From NCBI GenBank assembly GCA_030760725.1, contig JASWHV010000018.1, positions 21,794,273 through 21,858,272 of the forward strand: a stretch of 64,000 bases of DNA. Reading direction: 5' to 3'. Positions 34,792-46,713 of the stretch are shown here, piece after piece. Each line of letters begins with the position of its first letter. Position 1 is the first letter of the stretch. The position numbers and the translations under genes are program-made. The notes beneath the pieces were generated by a model that saw only the letters and a program-made list of their open reading frames with translations, was not told the origin of the DNA and searched no databases. Source of the DNA: Neostapfia colusana. Lineage: Eukaryota > Streptophyta > Magnoliopsida > Poales > Poaceae.

Positions 34792-36272
34792 CTGTAAAAA
34801 TATATTTGAGCAAAGTTAAATATTTATTTAAACAGTAAACCATTGAGTTATAACATAAGACATGTCATTGAACCCATAAAACTTGGAAACATAGTTCAAA
34901 TTTTAAACAAATTTGACTGCTGATCTGCTGTTCCCATGACAGCCCTGACCAGTTTCCATTTCAACCTGATTTAGGCCATGTTGAAGGCAAAACCAATTCT
35001 GGAGCTCAACATGAAAGTTAAAGCTAACTTCAATAGCTTTCCAGAAAGTATTTTTTTGGCCTAACATCTGTCCTGGTTCAAGAGTTATGAGATGTCAAAG
35101 TTAACAGAATTTCTGGAGAAAATTGGACAGCACCTCCCTGCTTTAGGTACTGATTTAATCCAAGAATTCCAGTTAATTCTGTTCCTAATCTGACAAAACT
35201 TTCTGTCATAAAGTTGTAACCTATCTCATAAACTCTCCAGAACTACCTCTTTTGCTATTTTTGGATTTTTATGCAGGAAGTTATGCTTAATTTACAGTGA
35301 GTCTACAGAGAGTCTTTACTCTGTCCTGTTTTCTGGACAATTTCAACTCTACTGCATTTTTTGAGTGGTTAAGGGATGAAACACCTATGAACCTCAACAG
35401 AAGAGTTGCAAAGCTCTTCCAAAGCTTTCCAGAAATGTATCATATGACCCCAATCTCGAAAGAACTCAACCTCTAAACTCTGGTTAACTTCAGCCTTAAT
35501 TCAGCTGAAACAGAGTGCTCTGTCCTTAACAACCTATAAGTTGAAAACTTGTTAACTTTGAATATCCTGTTTAAGGAAAGGAGTTACACCAAGTTTTACT
35601 GCTTTGGATCAAAACCTTCAAGTTTTTAAATGAAGTTGTTCATTTAATGGGGTGTGACGTCGATGCGTCACCAGATTATGTCGGTACTACGTCCTCACAA
35701 AGAAAATCCTATACCGGACTTAGCCGGCTTCGTTAATTCAGTGGCACTAAACGTCACTCGCACACGGATGCTACACGTCTACCGTTTCGTGGTCAGGCTA
35801 CCTGCAGAAACTCAAACAATCATCAGACTCGGCTGCACACCGAGCCCGGAATCCATACAGTTCGTACACCCGGCCGTCATCACTCGCCCGGATGTTCTCA
35901 AGCCAAACACGCCTTGAGTTACGTGTTCACATTTCAGACCACGTGACGGGGTCTCCCAAGTTGCACCATGCACGCCAGGGACAGACGTTGCTCGAATACC
36001 CCAAACGACATGAAGAGTCGTAGAGGATATCAAAGCGGGTCGGGTTACCTGCCACCCGTGGGGCTCCACCCTTCAGCTTGTGCGCACTGGTGGACAGCGC
36101 TTACGTGTACCCCCAAGACATAAACGTCCCGAGATACACGATTTTCCGACATAATCAAATAGTTAATATGCCACTTTCTATATGCTAATAACATCCTTAT
36201 ACAGGCTACTAACTCGTTCCTCACTGGATTTTTGAAAAAGATGACCTTTGTAGTGCGTTAAACCTCAAGCGA
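34792..36272 (-). other. T1 leader between primer site and pre-gag ORF
   Basis: About 1.5 kb with no convincing frame. It probably holds the untranslated leader, packaging signals and possibly an intron upstream of the pre-gag ORF. Confidence 0.55.
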
Positions 36273-36284
36273 GCTCTGATACCA
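36273..36284 (-). other. T1 primer-binding site (initiator Met-tRNA)
   Basis: Minus-strand TGGTATCAGAGC, complementary to the 3' end of plant initiator methionine tRNA, four bases from the LTR end. It confirms minus orientation. Confidence 0.9.
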
Positions 36285-36288
36285 GTGC

Positions 36289-38488
36289 TGACACGACCCC
36301 ACGGTCTTGTCGAGCCAGGATCACATTGAGGGGTGCTGCGTTGCACAACACGGTATAACACACGTCAAAGGTACAAAGCGGAAGCGAAATTTTATATTAC
36401 ATAAACAGGTTTATGAACATGTTTACATCAAAATAAGTTCAGTCTACACTCGCGGGCGTAGACCACGCATCAAGTCCACGTTCAGCCCTTGAACGTGTCC
36501 TTGCTAGCACACACGCACACTAACTCTGCAGCGTGCACGACTCCCACTCGACGGGGTTCCCCTCCTGGGGTTCCGTCTCCTCCTCGGGAGTCCCTTCCTC
36601 ATAGAACCCTGCAAAAGCTTCAAACACAAGCAGTGAGCACGAAGGCTCAGCAAGTCTGACCCGTCTCACCTAAACATGGAACTTCTACATGAGGGTAATG
36701 GGTTACATGAGGTAAAAATCATTTGCAAAGGACTCGCCTAATTAGTGGAACCTTACTTTCAAGTTTTAGCAGTAGTTTGTGGAGAACCTCACGCTAAGGC
36801 ACATGAGAGAGCCGCAATCAAACAAGAAACACATTTCTCTCATGTACTTTGCCCAAAGTTGAAATGAACTTTAGTTAGCTCTAGACTACAGCAAGTCATT
36901 AGCAATCAAGTCCATCTTTCAATCAGCAACATTTTAACATGTAACTAGCCTGTTCTTTCTACGTCACGGTACAGTGAACAAGTGGTACTCACTGACCGCG
37001 AGGGACGGCGATTATAATCAATTTACACCAGCAGGGTTACCCGAACAACCCGTCACGTACGCCCGTACTCGATGTTGCCTACAACAACCATCACGGACGC
37101 CGTACGTGACTACCTTTCACCCGTTAGCCAAATGTTGAACCGGTCCAATCGTCCCGAGCAAGAGGTCTCTGCACGCGCATCTCAGTGCCGCCAGCCGATT
37201 TACACCTCGAGCTCTCAACCTACCCTCTGAACGACCAGCTATGCCTCAACACCCAGCTACCCGAGTTACATCAGTTTCCCGATTCCCATATAGCCGGTAG
37301 GTCTTCGGTACTGTTCTAGCTTGTTCAACAGGCCCACACACGGCTCGGTCCTCAATCGACACAAGCGGAGCTACAGCACACAGGCCCCAAACTCCTGTTG
37401 CCCTTACCCTACGCTTGGTCTCATTTTCTTGCCATGTGTTTCATGTGCTATCACTACCCGAGTCAAGTGCCTCTAGCCTATGCTCGCGAGTAGTTCCAAC
37501 TACTCGACTTGTACCGAATCCTACTCTATCTTAGCAATGCAGTGGCTAACAAGGTTTTCAATCCTAATCCCAACCCATGGCTTTCTTGGCTATGCACTTG
37601 GGTTTCCAAACAAGACTCTAGTGCAAGGAACAGTAGTATTCATGTATGTGCTCAAAACAATAAAAATTTGTAAAAGGTTAATGCAAACCAGAGCTTGCCT
37701 TGCTGCTCTTGGTCGTAGGCTAGCTGTTCCTCCGGAGTAACGAAGTCTAGGACTTCGGGTTCCTCCTCGACCTTAGCGACTACATGATAGAAGCAATATA
37801 TGTATCAATTTAAATGCATTTGTATTGAGTTTGAAGTTGTGAAGTCTATAACACTCACTAGACAGACCCAATGACTGTGAAACTTTTACTGTGGCTTGGT
37901 CACAACCTAAACAGAGACTTGGTCAAGTTTTAGTTACAGCAAAGCTCATTTGAGCCCTCCACAATTAATCATGTACTTGACTTTAATTAAGGGCTTTTAG
38001 GGTGTTTTAAGGATTTTCATGAAACAAACTATGACTTTCTGAAAACTAGATTTTCAGAGGGTTCTAATGGAGTTGGTCTCACTTAATTTGGAAGTTCCTA
38101 ACTAAAGATATGAGCTAAACAATTTCAGAGAAAATTCTGAAAATGTTTCTGAACATTTTCTATTTTCTCTGGAACAGTTTCACTAATCACACCATTAGGT
38201 GGATCAAATGAGCTCAGATGGGTCTGAAATTTTTATGGTAGTTCAGGGATATTTTGGTGAACATCCCAGCAAAATTTCAGGATTTTACTCCACAGGATTC
38301 TCCAGTTAAAATTCCAAACAGTTTAATTTTTGAGGAATTAATTCTGGAGAATTAAGGAATTTCATGAAGTGAAACTTGATTTGCTGGAAAGTACTCAGAG
38401 AGCTGAATCCAGCAAAATTTGGTTCACTCGATTTGGAGCTTTCTAGCCAAAGTTATGAGGATTTGAAGTTTGAAGGAAATCTGAAAAT
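36289..38488 (-). repeat. T1 5' LTR, truncated
   Basis: 2,200 bp matching 15,561-17,761 of the 3' LTR with scattered substitutions. The match stops abruptly at 38,488. About 1.85 kb, comprising the GC-rich part and the transcription start side, is missing. This copy therefore cannot drive full-length transcription. Confidence 0.88.
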
Positions 38489-38500
38489 GAGGATTATGAG

Positions 38501-39818
38501 GAGCGGCGCCAGATCCTGGCTGACCCCCTGGCTCGGAGGCTGGCAGTGAGTACCAGCTCCGCCCTTCGGCTGATCTGGCACACTTGTCCGCCAGGCTGAA
38601 GAGCTCCAAGACGTCGCGGACCTCCCTAGTCGCGAGCTTCTCGAGCATCTTCTTGTCCCGAACGCCTTGTCGGAACGCCACCACCACATAAGCGTTCTGG
38701 ATGTGTGGGATGGTGTTCCGCACCTGGGAGAACCGCTGGATGAAGGAGCGCAGCGACTCCCCTGGTTGTTGCTGGATGGCGTGGAGGTCGAGCTCCGTGC
38801 CAGGCCGGGTGTAGGAACTGCCGAAGTTGGCGACGAACTGCCAGCAGAGCTCTCCCCAGGAGGTTATGGAATCCTGGGGTAGGTTCATGAGCCAAGACCG
38901 GGCTGGGCCGGTCAAGGCGACGGGGAAATAGTTGGCCATGACGGCCTCATCCCCTCCTGCGGCAAGTACGGCGGTGGAGTAGATCTGGAGGAACTCCGCC
39001 GGGTTGACGCTGCCGTCGTACTTCTCGGGCAGGTGCGGCCGAAACTTGCGCGGCCACCTCGTGAAGCGAAGGTGGGGTGCAAGGGCCGCACATCCCGCTC
39101 CTGTTGCCGCAGGTATTGGTGCCGCGAACGCTTGGTTCGCACCTGGCACAGTGTACCCCGATATGGGCAAGGCTGCGCCAAAGACCGGGGATGCCGTTTG
39201 CAAAGCATATGGCTGTGGCATATGCTGCGCGTCGTATGCCTGGGGCAGAGTCCGCGTGGCGAAGATCTGCTCTTCAGGCTGGGTCGAGGTCGACGCCATG
39301 CTGTCGCCAGCCCCTTGGATGCGACGCCTTTCTCGACGTCGCTCGAGGAACACTCGGGCATCTTGGCCCAAGTGGCATCGCTCCAGCTCCGCCCTCAGGT
39401 CCGTCGACGGAAGCCTGGTGGAGCTGGAGTCCGCCGTCTGCCCGTCAACCGTTGGCATGCGCGTCAGCGACACAGCCGGTTGACCGGAGTGTCATACCCG
39501 CCGAAGTCGAGGGTTTGCGGCGGCGACGACGAGGCGGTCTACCTCACGTATCCACTGCTGGGTTGCTGAATGAGGTGCGTCCCCAGCAGGTGGGTTGCGC
39601 AGTAGCGCTCTTGCTGCAGCTAGCGCACCCCTGTGGGATTCGCTTATCGCTGCAGAAGATCTCACGCTGGTCGGAGCCTGCATTGTCGGAGTCGGCTGCT
39701 GGCTACCAGCTTGTGCCGACACACTCCGTCCTGAGTGCGTCGACATATACTCCCCGCTGGTCACAGTTCGCCGTGAACACGGAGGAGGAGAGTTTGCCGC
39801 TGAAGGAAGCTTGGTCAT
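38501..39818 (-). pseudogene. A1 gag, one stop and 3' truncated
   Basis: Starts at ATG 39,818 with the same N terminus as A2. In-frame TGA at 39,492-39,494 (codon 109, where A2 has CGA). The rest stays open through the gag core (ALTGPARSWLMNLP, RSFIQRFSQVRNTIPHIQ) to about 38,501, where homology to other gag copies ends at the scar of the T1 deletion. The zinc knuckle and everything after it are gone. Confidence 0.82.
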
Positions 39819-39861
39819 CTTCGTCGGCGGAAACTCATCGCGCAAGGGAAAAGCCCCCTAC

Positions 39862-39874
39862 CTGGCGCGCCAAA
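39862..39874 (-). other. A1 putative primer-binding site
   Basis: Minus-strand TTTGGCGCGCCAG directly after the 5' LTR, as in A2, A3 and A4. Confidence 0.6.
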
Positions 39875-40845
39875 TGTCGAAGTGTGCGGTCGACACTTCC
39901 CCCGGACCTGCACTGGGCAGCCCGCGGAGGTTCTTTTTCGGAGGGGCTAGTCACTTGCGGGGAGCTTAAGCATATGGATGAGTTAAGGAAAAGCTTGACA
40001 TGGCGGGTTTTACGTGGTTCGGGCCGCCGGAGCGTAAAACCCTACGTCCACGGTGAGCTGAGGAGCTCGCTGTATTGCTTGCTTCTTAGAACTGGAGTCC
40101 TGAGCTTGGGGATGACTGATGTCTAGCGTATGAGTTGCGGGAGTGCGAACCCTTGCTAACGTCGCCTACCCAAGCCTTTTATAGTCCAAGGTTCGGGTGG
40201 CTTACAAGGGGGGCCCGGGACCCGACAGGTGGTCCTGCGGAGATTGCATGCAGACTATCGTATCCGCAGTTATGTTGGTAGTTGTCTCTGGCGAAGGCTT
40301 CTGAGTCTTCGTCTTGCCGCCCTGCCCATGCCGCATGCTAGTCGTAGTGGTTGATGACGGCGAGGCGGTAGGGGATGTCTTGTCGCTGTGTTTATTGGCT
40401 GGCACGTTTTGACACCGCGCGCCAGTCTGTGATGTGACTGGGCGCAACGGCACCTGACAGAGGCGTGCTCCGCGTCTCCGTGTCTTGGGAAGGCGCGGGC
40501 CTTGAATACCTTGTACGGGCATGGTTTGGGGCGTCTTTACGCCCGCTGCCTACCGCTCGGGGGCAGGCAGCGCTCTTTTGCTGGACACGTGGCAGGCCCG
40601 GAGCGCTCCTCAGAGGGGAGGGGGTCTGGCCCCGCAGGACACGTGGAGCCTTCGGACCTCTCCCCACGAAGGGGGAGGTTTGGCTTCTGTCGGCCACGTG
40701 GCGGGCCCGGAGCTCTCCTCTGAGGAGAGGGAGGTCCGGCCCCGCCGGTCGCGTGGCGCCTTCGGAGCTCTCCCTGCGGAGAAGGGCGAGTTCCTTAGGT
40801 ATTTTCCCCTGTGCGCGGTGGTACCCCATATTGCGGGTACCGACA
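39875..40845 (-). repeat. A1 5' LTR
   Basis: 971 bp from TGTCGAAGTG (39,875) to ACCGACA (40,845). It lacks one ~115-bp double hairpin unit relative to the 3' LTR. A TATA-like box is at 40,177-40,183 (minus strand). Confidence 0.9.
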
Positions 40846-41048
40846 GATATGATGTCTTGTATTCGTCCAACATTGTTCTTGCTATTTCAATCAATGTTCT
40901 GTTCTTCCTTTCGGCAACCCCGTTTTGTTGAGGAGAGTAGGGTGCCGAGAACTCATGCTTTATCCCTTCTTCATCGAGATACTCTTCAACTTGTGTATTC
41001 TTGAATTCTGTCCCGTTGTCACTTCTGATGTTCTTCACAGTTGATGAG
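40846..41048 (-). pseudogene. B1 pol, integrase core fragment
   Basis: About 67 codons of copia integrase between inserts A1 and A3. They carry the NIRSDNGTEF catalytic-Asp motif and the SPQQNGVAERKNRTL region with the catalytic Glu. It reads directly into 14,075 downward once A1 and one GATAT copy are removed. Its upstream end is cut at 41,048 by A3, so the rest of integrase, protease and gag must lie beyond 64,000. Confidence 0.9.
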
Positions 41049-42362
41049 CGTCGGTACCCGCGATATGGGGTACCCCCGCGCACAGGGGAAAATGCCTAAG
41101 GAACTTGCCCTTCTCCGCAGGGAGAGCTCCGAAGGCGCCACGCGTCCGGCGGGGCTGGACCTCCCTCTCCTCAGAGGAGAGCTCCGGGCTCGCCACGTGG
41201 CCTGCAGAAGCCGGACCTCCCCCTCTGCGGGAGAGAGGTCCGAAGGTGCCACGTGTCCAGCGGGGCCAGACCTCCCTCTCCTCAGAGAGGAGCTCCGGAC
41301 TCGCCACATGGCCAACAGAAGCCGGACCTCCCCCTTCGCGGGGAGAGGTCCGTAGGCTCCACGTGTCCTACGGGGCCGGACCCCCCTCTCCTCTGAGGAG
41401 GGCTCCGGGCCCGCCACGTGTCTAGCAAAAGAACGCCGCCTGCCCCGAGCGGTAGGCAGCGGGCATAAAGTCGCCCCATACCTTGCCCGTACAAGGTATT
41501 CAAGGCCCGCGCCTTCCCAAGACGCGAAGACGCGGAGCACGCCTCTGTCAGGTGCCGTTGCGCCCAGTCACGTACTCACGTCACAGACTGGCGCGCAGTG
41601 TCAGAGCCTGCCAGCCAATAAACGCAGCGACAAGACATCCCATGCCGCCCCCGCCGTCATCAACCACTATGACTAGCATGCGGCATGGCAGGACTGCAAG
41701 ACTAAGACTCAGAAGCCTTCGCCAGAGACAACTACCGGCATAACTGCAGATACGGTAGATAACAGTAGGGATGAAAACGGATGGATATGGACGGATGAAA
41801 TGCTTTTCCATATCCATATCCATATTAAAAATTTCGGAAACGGATCGGATCGGATATTATCGGAAACGGATATGATATCGGATATGTCGGATGTATCGGA
41901 AACGGATTCATCGGAATTTAGATATTTGTTTCAGAAAAACAATTCACAAGTAACATATAATTTATAGTTCATACATCTAATACAAAGTACATCCACATTA
42001 AATTCATATATGGTTCGTACATGAAACTTGAAACAAATAGTTCATACATAATACTTAATACATAAATGGTTCATACATAGTGCATATTTTCCAATCTTCA
42101 TCACCGCTAGATGAAAAAATCAGCAACATCATTCATCTCATCGGGATCACTTTCTATGTTCTTGTCCTATGAAATAATAAAGCAATAAGTGAAATAATGT
42201 TAGGTAAAATGATTCTACTAATTTTATTTATAATAAACAAACCTGAATTTCATTGATACTCATCGTCTCCACAAAATCATCACCAATAGTAAGTATACTT
42301 TTACGATCTGAAATATATGAAAACGACATAATCAAGTCTAAACCCTCAAAAAATAAGAAACA

Positions 42363-42909
42363 TTAAGCTAAAACATAAACAAACTTCTCAACTTTTCTTG
42401 CTGCAGCAATCCAACTCTTGGTGCAAATCAAAGCTTGTACAATTTCAGGATCAAGTCGATTATGGTGTGGATCAATCACATGTCCACCAGCACTAAAAGC
42501 CGATTCTGAAGCAACTGTTGACACTTGTATAGCTAACACATCTCGAGCCATTTGAGAAAGAATCGGATATTCATTTTCTTGATGCTTCCACCATGATAAA
42601 ATATCAAATGCAGAAGATCTAGTATGCTTATATAGTGGTGCAGCCATATATTTTTCTAGATCATTTGAGCATTCTTCAGCTTGAACATATGACTCATTTA
42701 GAAACTGTTCCAACTCTTGAGCTTCAGCATCCATAAAGGAGTCGGATATTATACTTTTGTTAGTATCTAGTGTCTTTGAAGGAGGTGTTTGTGCAACATA
42801 AAACTGATACATGTGCCTCATTATAGTAACAAATTCCTCAATCATAGAATGATATGACAAATCACCATAGAACTTTCTTGTGTAGAACTCTATTACTTTT
42901 CTCTTGTAC
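42363..42909 (-). pseudogene. hAT transposase, C-terminal exon with dimerisation domain
   Basis: Open to TAA/TAG at 42,363. It begins after a TCTAAG acceptor with a YKRK motif. The final ~80 codons carry the hAT family dimerisation domain (YPILSQMARDVLAIQVS, ASESAFSAGG, NRLDPEIVQALICTKSW). This part looks intact and is the most family-diagnostic piece. It belongs with the exons at 42,963-45,834. Confidence 0.88.
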
Positions 42910-42962
42910 CTTAGAAAGAATTTTTTTATTTCAGCAAATAATTTGAAACTCTAATAGCATGC

Positions 42963-43919
42963 TTAATGGTGATAACATAAACAGAATGTAAGATCAAGAA
43001 AATTTGCCACTGCAAGAGCCACATTTGATTTGTGCCAATATTTCTCAAACTTCTTACCCATAGGAATGGACATTTCACGAATAGTTACATCGTGATGTTT
43101 AGACCACTCGACAAGCATACTTTTAATCTCACAAAAGCCTTTGTAAAATAAGTTGGCAGTTGGATATAACGTACCGGATAGAAGTTCAGTTAACTCATGA
43201 AATTTTCTCAAAGCATGACATAATGTGTTTGCTTTTATCCAATCATCAACAGACGGACATATGTGGTCATACTTTCGCCGATCAACCCTCTTGAGCCTCA
43301 TAAAAGCTTCCTATAAAAGAGATAAAAAATATAAGATATGGTTAGCACCTTGTTGAAGAAGGTTCAAGAAATTTAAAAGTTCAAGGATGTAGACCTTGTA
43401 TATAAAGCATCCCTCAACATCAAATAAGTTGAGTTCCACCTTGTTGATACATCAAGTGAGATCCCCTTGTTAGTTTCCAATCCCTCAGCAATAGCACACT
43501 TTATCAATTCCTCCCATTGTTGTGGAGAACCCTTCACAGCTAGGACCAGTGACTTGATATTTGCAATAATACTAGAAATGACACTCAACCCATCTCTAGC
43601 AACTAGGTTTAAAACATGGTTAGCACATCTCACATGAAAAAAAGCACCGTCACACACTAAATAAGAAGTGCCACCATTGGTCTTCAAATCATCTATTATA
43701 TCTTTAACCGCTACTTCATTAGATGATGCATTATCCAGAGTCAATGAGAACAATTTCTTCTCTAGATTCCATTTAACCATGCATTCAGTGAAGGATACAT
43801 ACAACTTTTGTCCTGTGTGTCTCCCTTCTACATGAAAGAAATCAATGATCCTCTTTTGAATTTGCCAATCATCATCTATCCAATGCACTATGACACACAT
43901 ATATCCTTTGTTTTGATTT
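42963..43919 (-). pseudogene. hAT transposase, central catalytic region
   Basis: Two blocks separated by a short intron (about 43,305-43,390). The first (43,919-43,391) starts in frame with the 45,0xx part once the solo LTR is removed. It carries an early catalytic block (SLTLDNASSNE), CANHVLNLVARDGL, and the DVSTRWNSTYLML signature. The second (about 43,304-42,963) carries the helical region with LTELLSGTLYPTANLF and ends at a SFLD-like motif (NFLDL) near the last exon. At both junctions I could not find splice sites that keep frame perfectly, so small indels or mutated splice sites are likely. Confidence 0.8.
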
Positions 43920-45017
43920 TGTCGGTACCTGCGATATGGGGTACCCCCGCGCACAGGGGAACATGCCTAAGGAACTCGCCCTTCTCCGCAGGGAGAGCTC
44001 CGAAGGCGCCACGCGTCCGGCGGGGCCGGACCTCCCTCCCCTCAGAGGAGAGCTCCGGGCCCGCAACGTGGCATACAGAAGCCGGACCTCCCCCTCCGCG
44101 GGTGAGGGGTCCGAAGGTGCCACGTATCCGGCGGGGCCGGACCTCCCTCTCCTCAGAGAGGAGCTCCGGACCCGCCACGTGGCCGACAGAAGCCGAACCT
44201 CCCCCTCCGCGGGGAGAGGTCCGGAGGCTCCACGTGCCCCACGGGCCGGACCCTCCTCTCCTCTGAGAAGGGCTCCGGGCCCTCCACGTGGCCAGAAGAA
44301 CGGCGCTGCCTGCCCCCGAGCGATAGGCAGCGGGCGTAAAGACGCCCCATACCTTGCCCGTACAAGGTATTCAAGGCCCGCGTCTTCCCAAGACGCGGAG
44401 ACGCGGAGCACGCCTCTGTCAGGTGCCGTTGCGCCCAGTCACATCACAGACTGGCACGCAGTGGCAGAACCTGCCAGCCAATAAACACAGCGACAAGACA
44501 TCCCATGCCGCCCCCGCTGTCATCATCCACTACGACTTGCATGCGGCATGGGCAGGGCTGCAAGACGAAGACTCAGAAGCCTTCGCCAGAGACAACTACC
44601 GGCATAACTGCAGATACGGTAGATGATAGATAATCTTCCCGGGACCACCTGTCGGGTCCCGGCCCCCCTTGTAAGCCACCTGAGTCTTGGACTATAAAAG
44701 GCTCGGGTAGGCGACGATAGCAAGGGTTCACATTTTCTGCAACTCATATGCTAGCCATTCACTCCCAAGCTGTAACTCACCCCCAAGCTCAGGACTCCGG
44801 CCCTGAGCAGCAAGCAATACAGCGAGCTCCATAGCTCGCCGTGGACGTAGGGTTTTACGCTCCGGCGGCCTGAACCACGTAAAACTCACCGCGTCAAGCT
44901 CTTACTAACTCGTCCATCCGCGCAAGCTCTCCGCAAGGGACTAGCCCCACCGAAAAAAGAACCTCCGCGGGCTGCCCACTGCAGGCCCGGGGGAAGTGTC
45001 GACCGAACACTTCGATA
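43920..45017 (+). repeat. A5: solo LTR of the Tat-type family inside hAT transposase
   Basis: A single 1,098-bp LTR (TGTCGGTACC to CTTCGATA, the final CA mutated to TA) flanked by perfect GATTT copies at 43,915-43,919 and 45,018-45,022. No internal sequence is left, the classic product of LTR-LTR recombination. It splits the transposase within the MDMWTSN motif. Confidence 0.95.
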
Positions 45018-45834
45018 GATTTGATGTCCACATATCCATTGTTGTACTGAATCTACACTTAAAGGACTTAACATATGCAAATAACTTGCTCTTTTCTTCA
45101 GAATATATATCCAAGATATCTTTTCTAACACTAATGCGAGATTTCAATGAAAAACAAGGACGCAAAGACTTGAGAGCGTCCACAAGATACTCATGCTCCA
45201 CAATGTTAAAAGGATACTCGTGCATGATAATTGCCAAATTGAATTTTCTTATGCTAACCTCGGGATCATACTTGTAGGGTTGAACATAATGCAAGTCTTT
45301 TTCATGATCTTTTCCTGTTGCTAGCTGTTGTTGACCTTTCACAACATTGTGTGCAGTTTTTAGATGTGTCCAAAATCTACTTGTTCCCATGGTGCTCTCA
45401 CATCTATATTTTGTCTTGCACCTTGGAAAGTTGCAAGATGCCCATTTCTGCACATATTGCTTGCCATTGACTATTACAGTCTTGTCCTCCTTAGTAAAAT
45501 GTTGCCACACTTCTGAAGTGGCCTTCTTAGCCTTCTTTGTAGCTCTTCCGTCACCATCATCATCATCATCATCATCATCACTAGCAACAACTTCAACATT
45601 GTCACTAGCAACAACATTTACACTTGAAGAAGATGCGGCAACATTACTACTAGCAGTAGCAATAGACATTCCTGCATACGAATTTTTTTATTGTCATACA
45701 CTTAAACAAATAACTAATTTTTCTAATAAATGAGTAATAATTATACCGGTCGGTAGTATTGGAGGGGACCCCGAAAGAAGATGACGTGTAGGAGCTGATT
45801 TCGAAGCCGACGGGTTAGTGGGTGTCTCTTCCAT
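45018..45834 (-). pseudogene. hAT transposase, N-terminal part with BED-type zinc finger
   Basis: Exon 1 (45,834-45,747, 29 codons plus one base) joins exon 2 (from 45,671) through a GT/AG intron that keeps frame. Exon 2 holds a Ser/Val-rich start, an eight-Asp run encoded by an ATC repeat (about 45,557-45,585), a basic KKAKKA stretch, and a BED-like finger (W..F, C..C, HLKTAH) around 45,370-45,520. It ends at 45,018 at the solo LTR. The other half of the WTSN motif is at 43,919. BED fingers bind the transposon ends. Confidence 0.85.
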
Positions 45835-45939
45835 TGTTGGACTAAACTACAAAGTGAGTTAAGTTGTTAACACCTCTACCGCTAGTCATAAAAATTGCAG
45901 AAAATAAATATACAACTACCTCGTCGACGCTAGGGACGA

Positions 45940-46345
45940 ACGCGGAGGTCGGTGCAAGGAGCTGTCGCTGTCGAGGGGGGGCGGCGGAAGGAGAACCGAG
46001 CGGTGCCGGGGGGGGGGGGGTGGCAACCGAGGCGCGCCTGACTGCCCGTAGTCATGGGGGGGTGGGGGGGGGGGCGGACACCAGCCCGGACAGTTGGTCG
46101 GCCGGGGGGGGGGACACCAGCCCGGCAGTTGGTCGGCGGGGTGGGGGGGGGGGCGGGCGGCGGCAGACACCGAGCGCCCGGGGGGGGGGGGGGGCGCTTG
46201 TGACCGAGGCCTGCCCGAACGCCCGGCAGTCGGTCGGCGGGGGGGGGGGGGGGGGAGTGTGCTCAAGGTCAGCTGGGGGGGGGGGCGGGCGAGCTGCTGC
46301 CTGCCCTAGGTTGTCGCGGCGGCGGGGGGGGGGGAGATCCAAACT
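45940..46345 (+). repeat. G-run minisatellite upstream of hAT transposase
   Basis: About a dozen runs of 7-17 G on the plus strand, spaced by related GC-rich phrases containing CAGTTGGTCGGC or CAGTCGGTCGGC, so it looks like a degenerate tandem repeat of ~50-60 bp. It lies in the 5' leader/promoter of the transposase gene. Such runs can form G-quadruplexes, and their exact lengths may be unreliable in assembly. Confidence 0.7.
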
Positions 46346-46713
46346 GAACCGAGAGAGGCGTGGGCGCGTGGACTGGCGGGCTGGGCCGGCTCGCTGCGGC
46401 CTGCGGAGGCTAAATTGGGTCGGATATGTCTCGGACATTGTTCGGATATATCCGACCCAATATGGATATCTGACAAAATGGACGGATTTTGACAAAAACC
46501 ATATCCGATCCGATATCCAATTTACAATATCTGAATCCATATCGTTATCCGAAAAAAATCCGACCAAAATGGATATGGATCGGATATCTTCGAAAAAGGT
46601 TGCGGACGGATCAGAAAATATCCGATCCGTTTTCATCCCTAGATAACAGTCAATCTCCCCGGGACCACCTGTCGGGTCCTGGGCTCCCCTTGTAAGCCAC
46701 CCGAGTCTTGGAC

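Larger units (their letters stand above)
15561..38488 (-). mobile_element. T1: chromovirus-type Ty3/gypsy element inserted in A1
   Basis: Minus-strand element with a ~4.05-kb 3' LTR (15,561-25,240, split by A4), gag-pol (25,309-29,860), a pre-gag ORF (33,847-34,791), a leader, an initiator-Met-tRNA primer-binding site (36,273-36,284) and a 5' LTR cut off at 38,488. The pol order RT-RNase H-integrase with a chromodomain-like C terminus points to the Del/Tekay group. The right-hand target duplication was lost together with the 5' LTR end; the left flank is TCTCA. Confidence 0.88.
14076..40845 (-). mobile_element. A1: Tat-type Ty3/gypsy element inserted in B1
   Basis: Bounded by LTRs at 14,076-15,161 (3') and 39,875-40,845 (5') with a perfect 5-bp duplication GATAT at 14,071-14,075 and 40,846-40,850. 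Orientation is minus: the putative primer-binding site and gag lie next to the right-hand LTR. The interior is split by T1 (15,561-38,488). What remains of A1 is gag up to about 38,500 and the 3' noncoding end (15,162-15,560). Its pol is missing, probably lost in the deletion that also truncated T1. Confidence 0.92.
41766..46641 (-). mobile_element. hAT (Ac-like) DNA transposon
   Basis: 4,876 bp with 17-bp terminal inverted repeats (TAGGGATGAAAACGGAT at 41,766-41,782 and its complement at 46,625-46,641) and a perfect 8-bp target duplication GATAACAG (41,758-41,765 and 46,642-46,649). Both ends carry many GGATAT/ATATCC motifs (41,780-41,920 and 46,420-46,630), the kind of subterminal repeats hAT transposases bind. 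One transposase gene lies on the minus strand, now disrupted by solo LTR A5. Confidence 0.95.

Noticed and set aside
39077..40126. 349-codon plus-strand frame across A1 gag and LTR
   Set aside because: Antisense shadow of gag running into LTR sequence; a similar shadow is opposite A3 gag.
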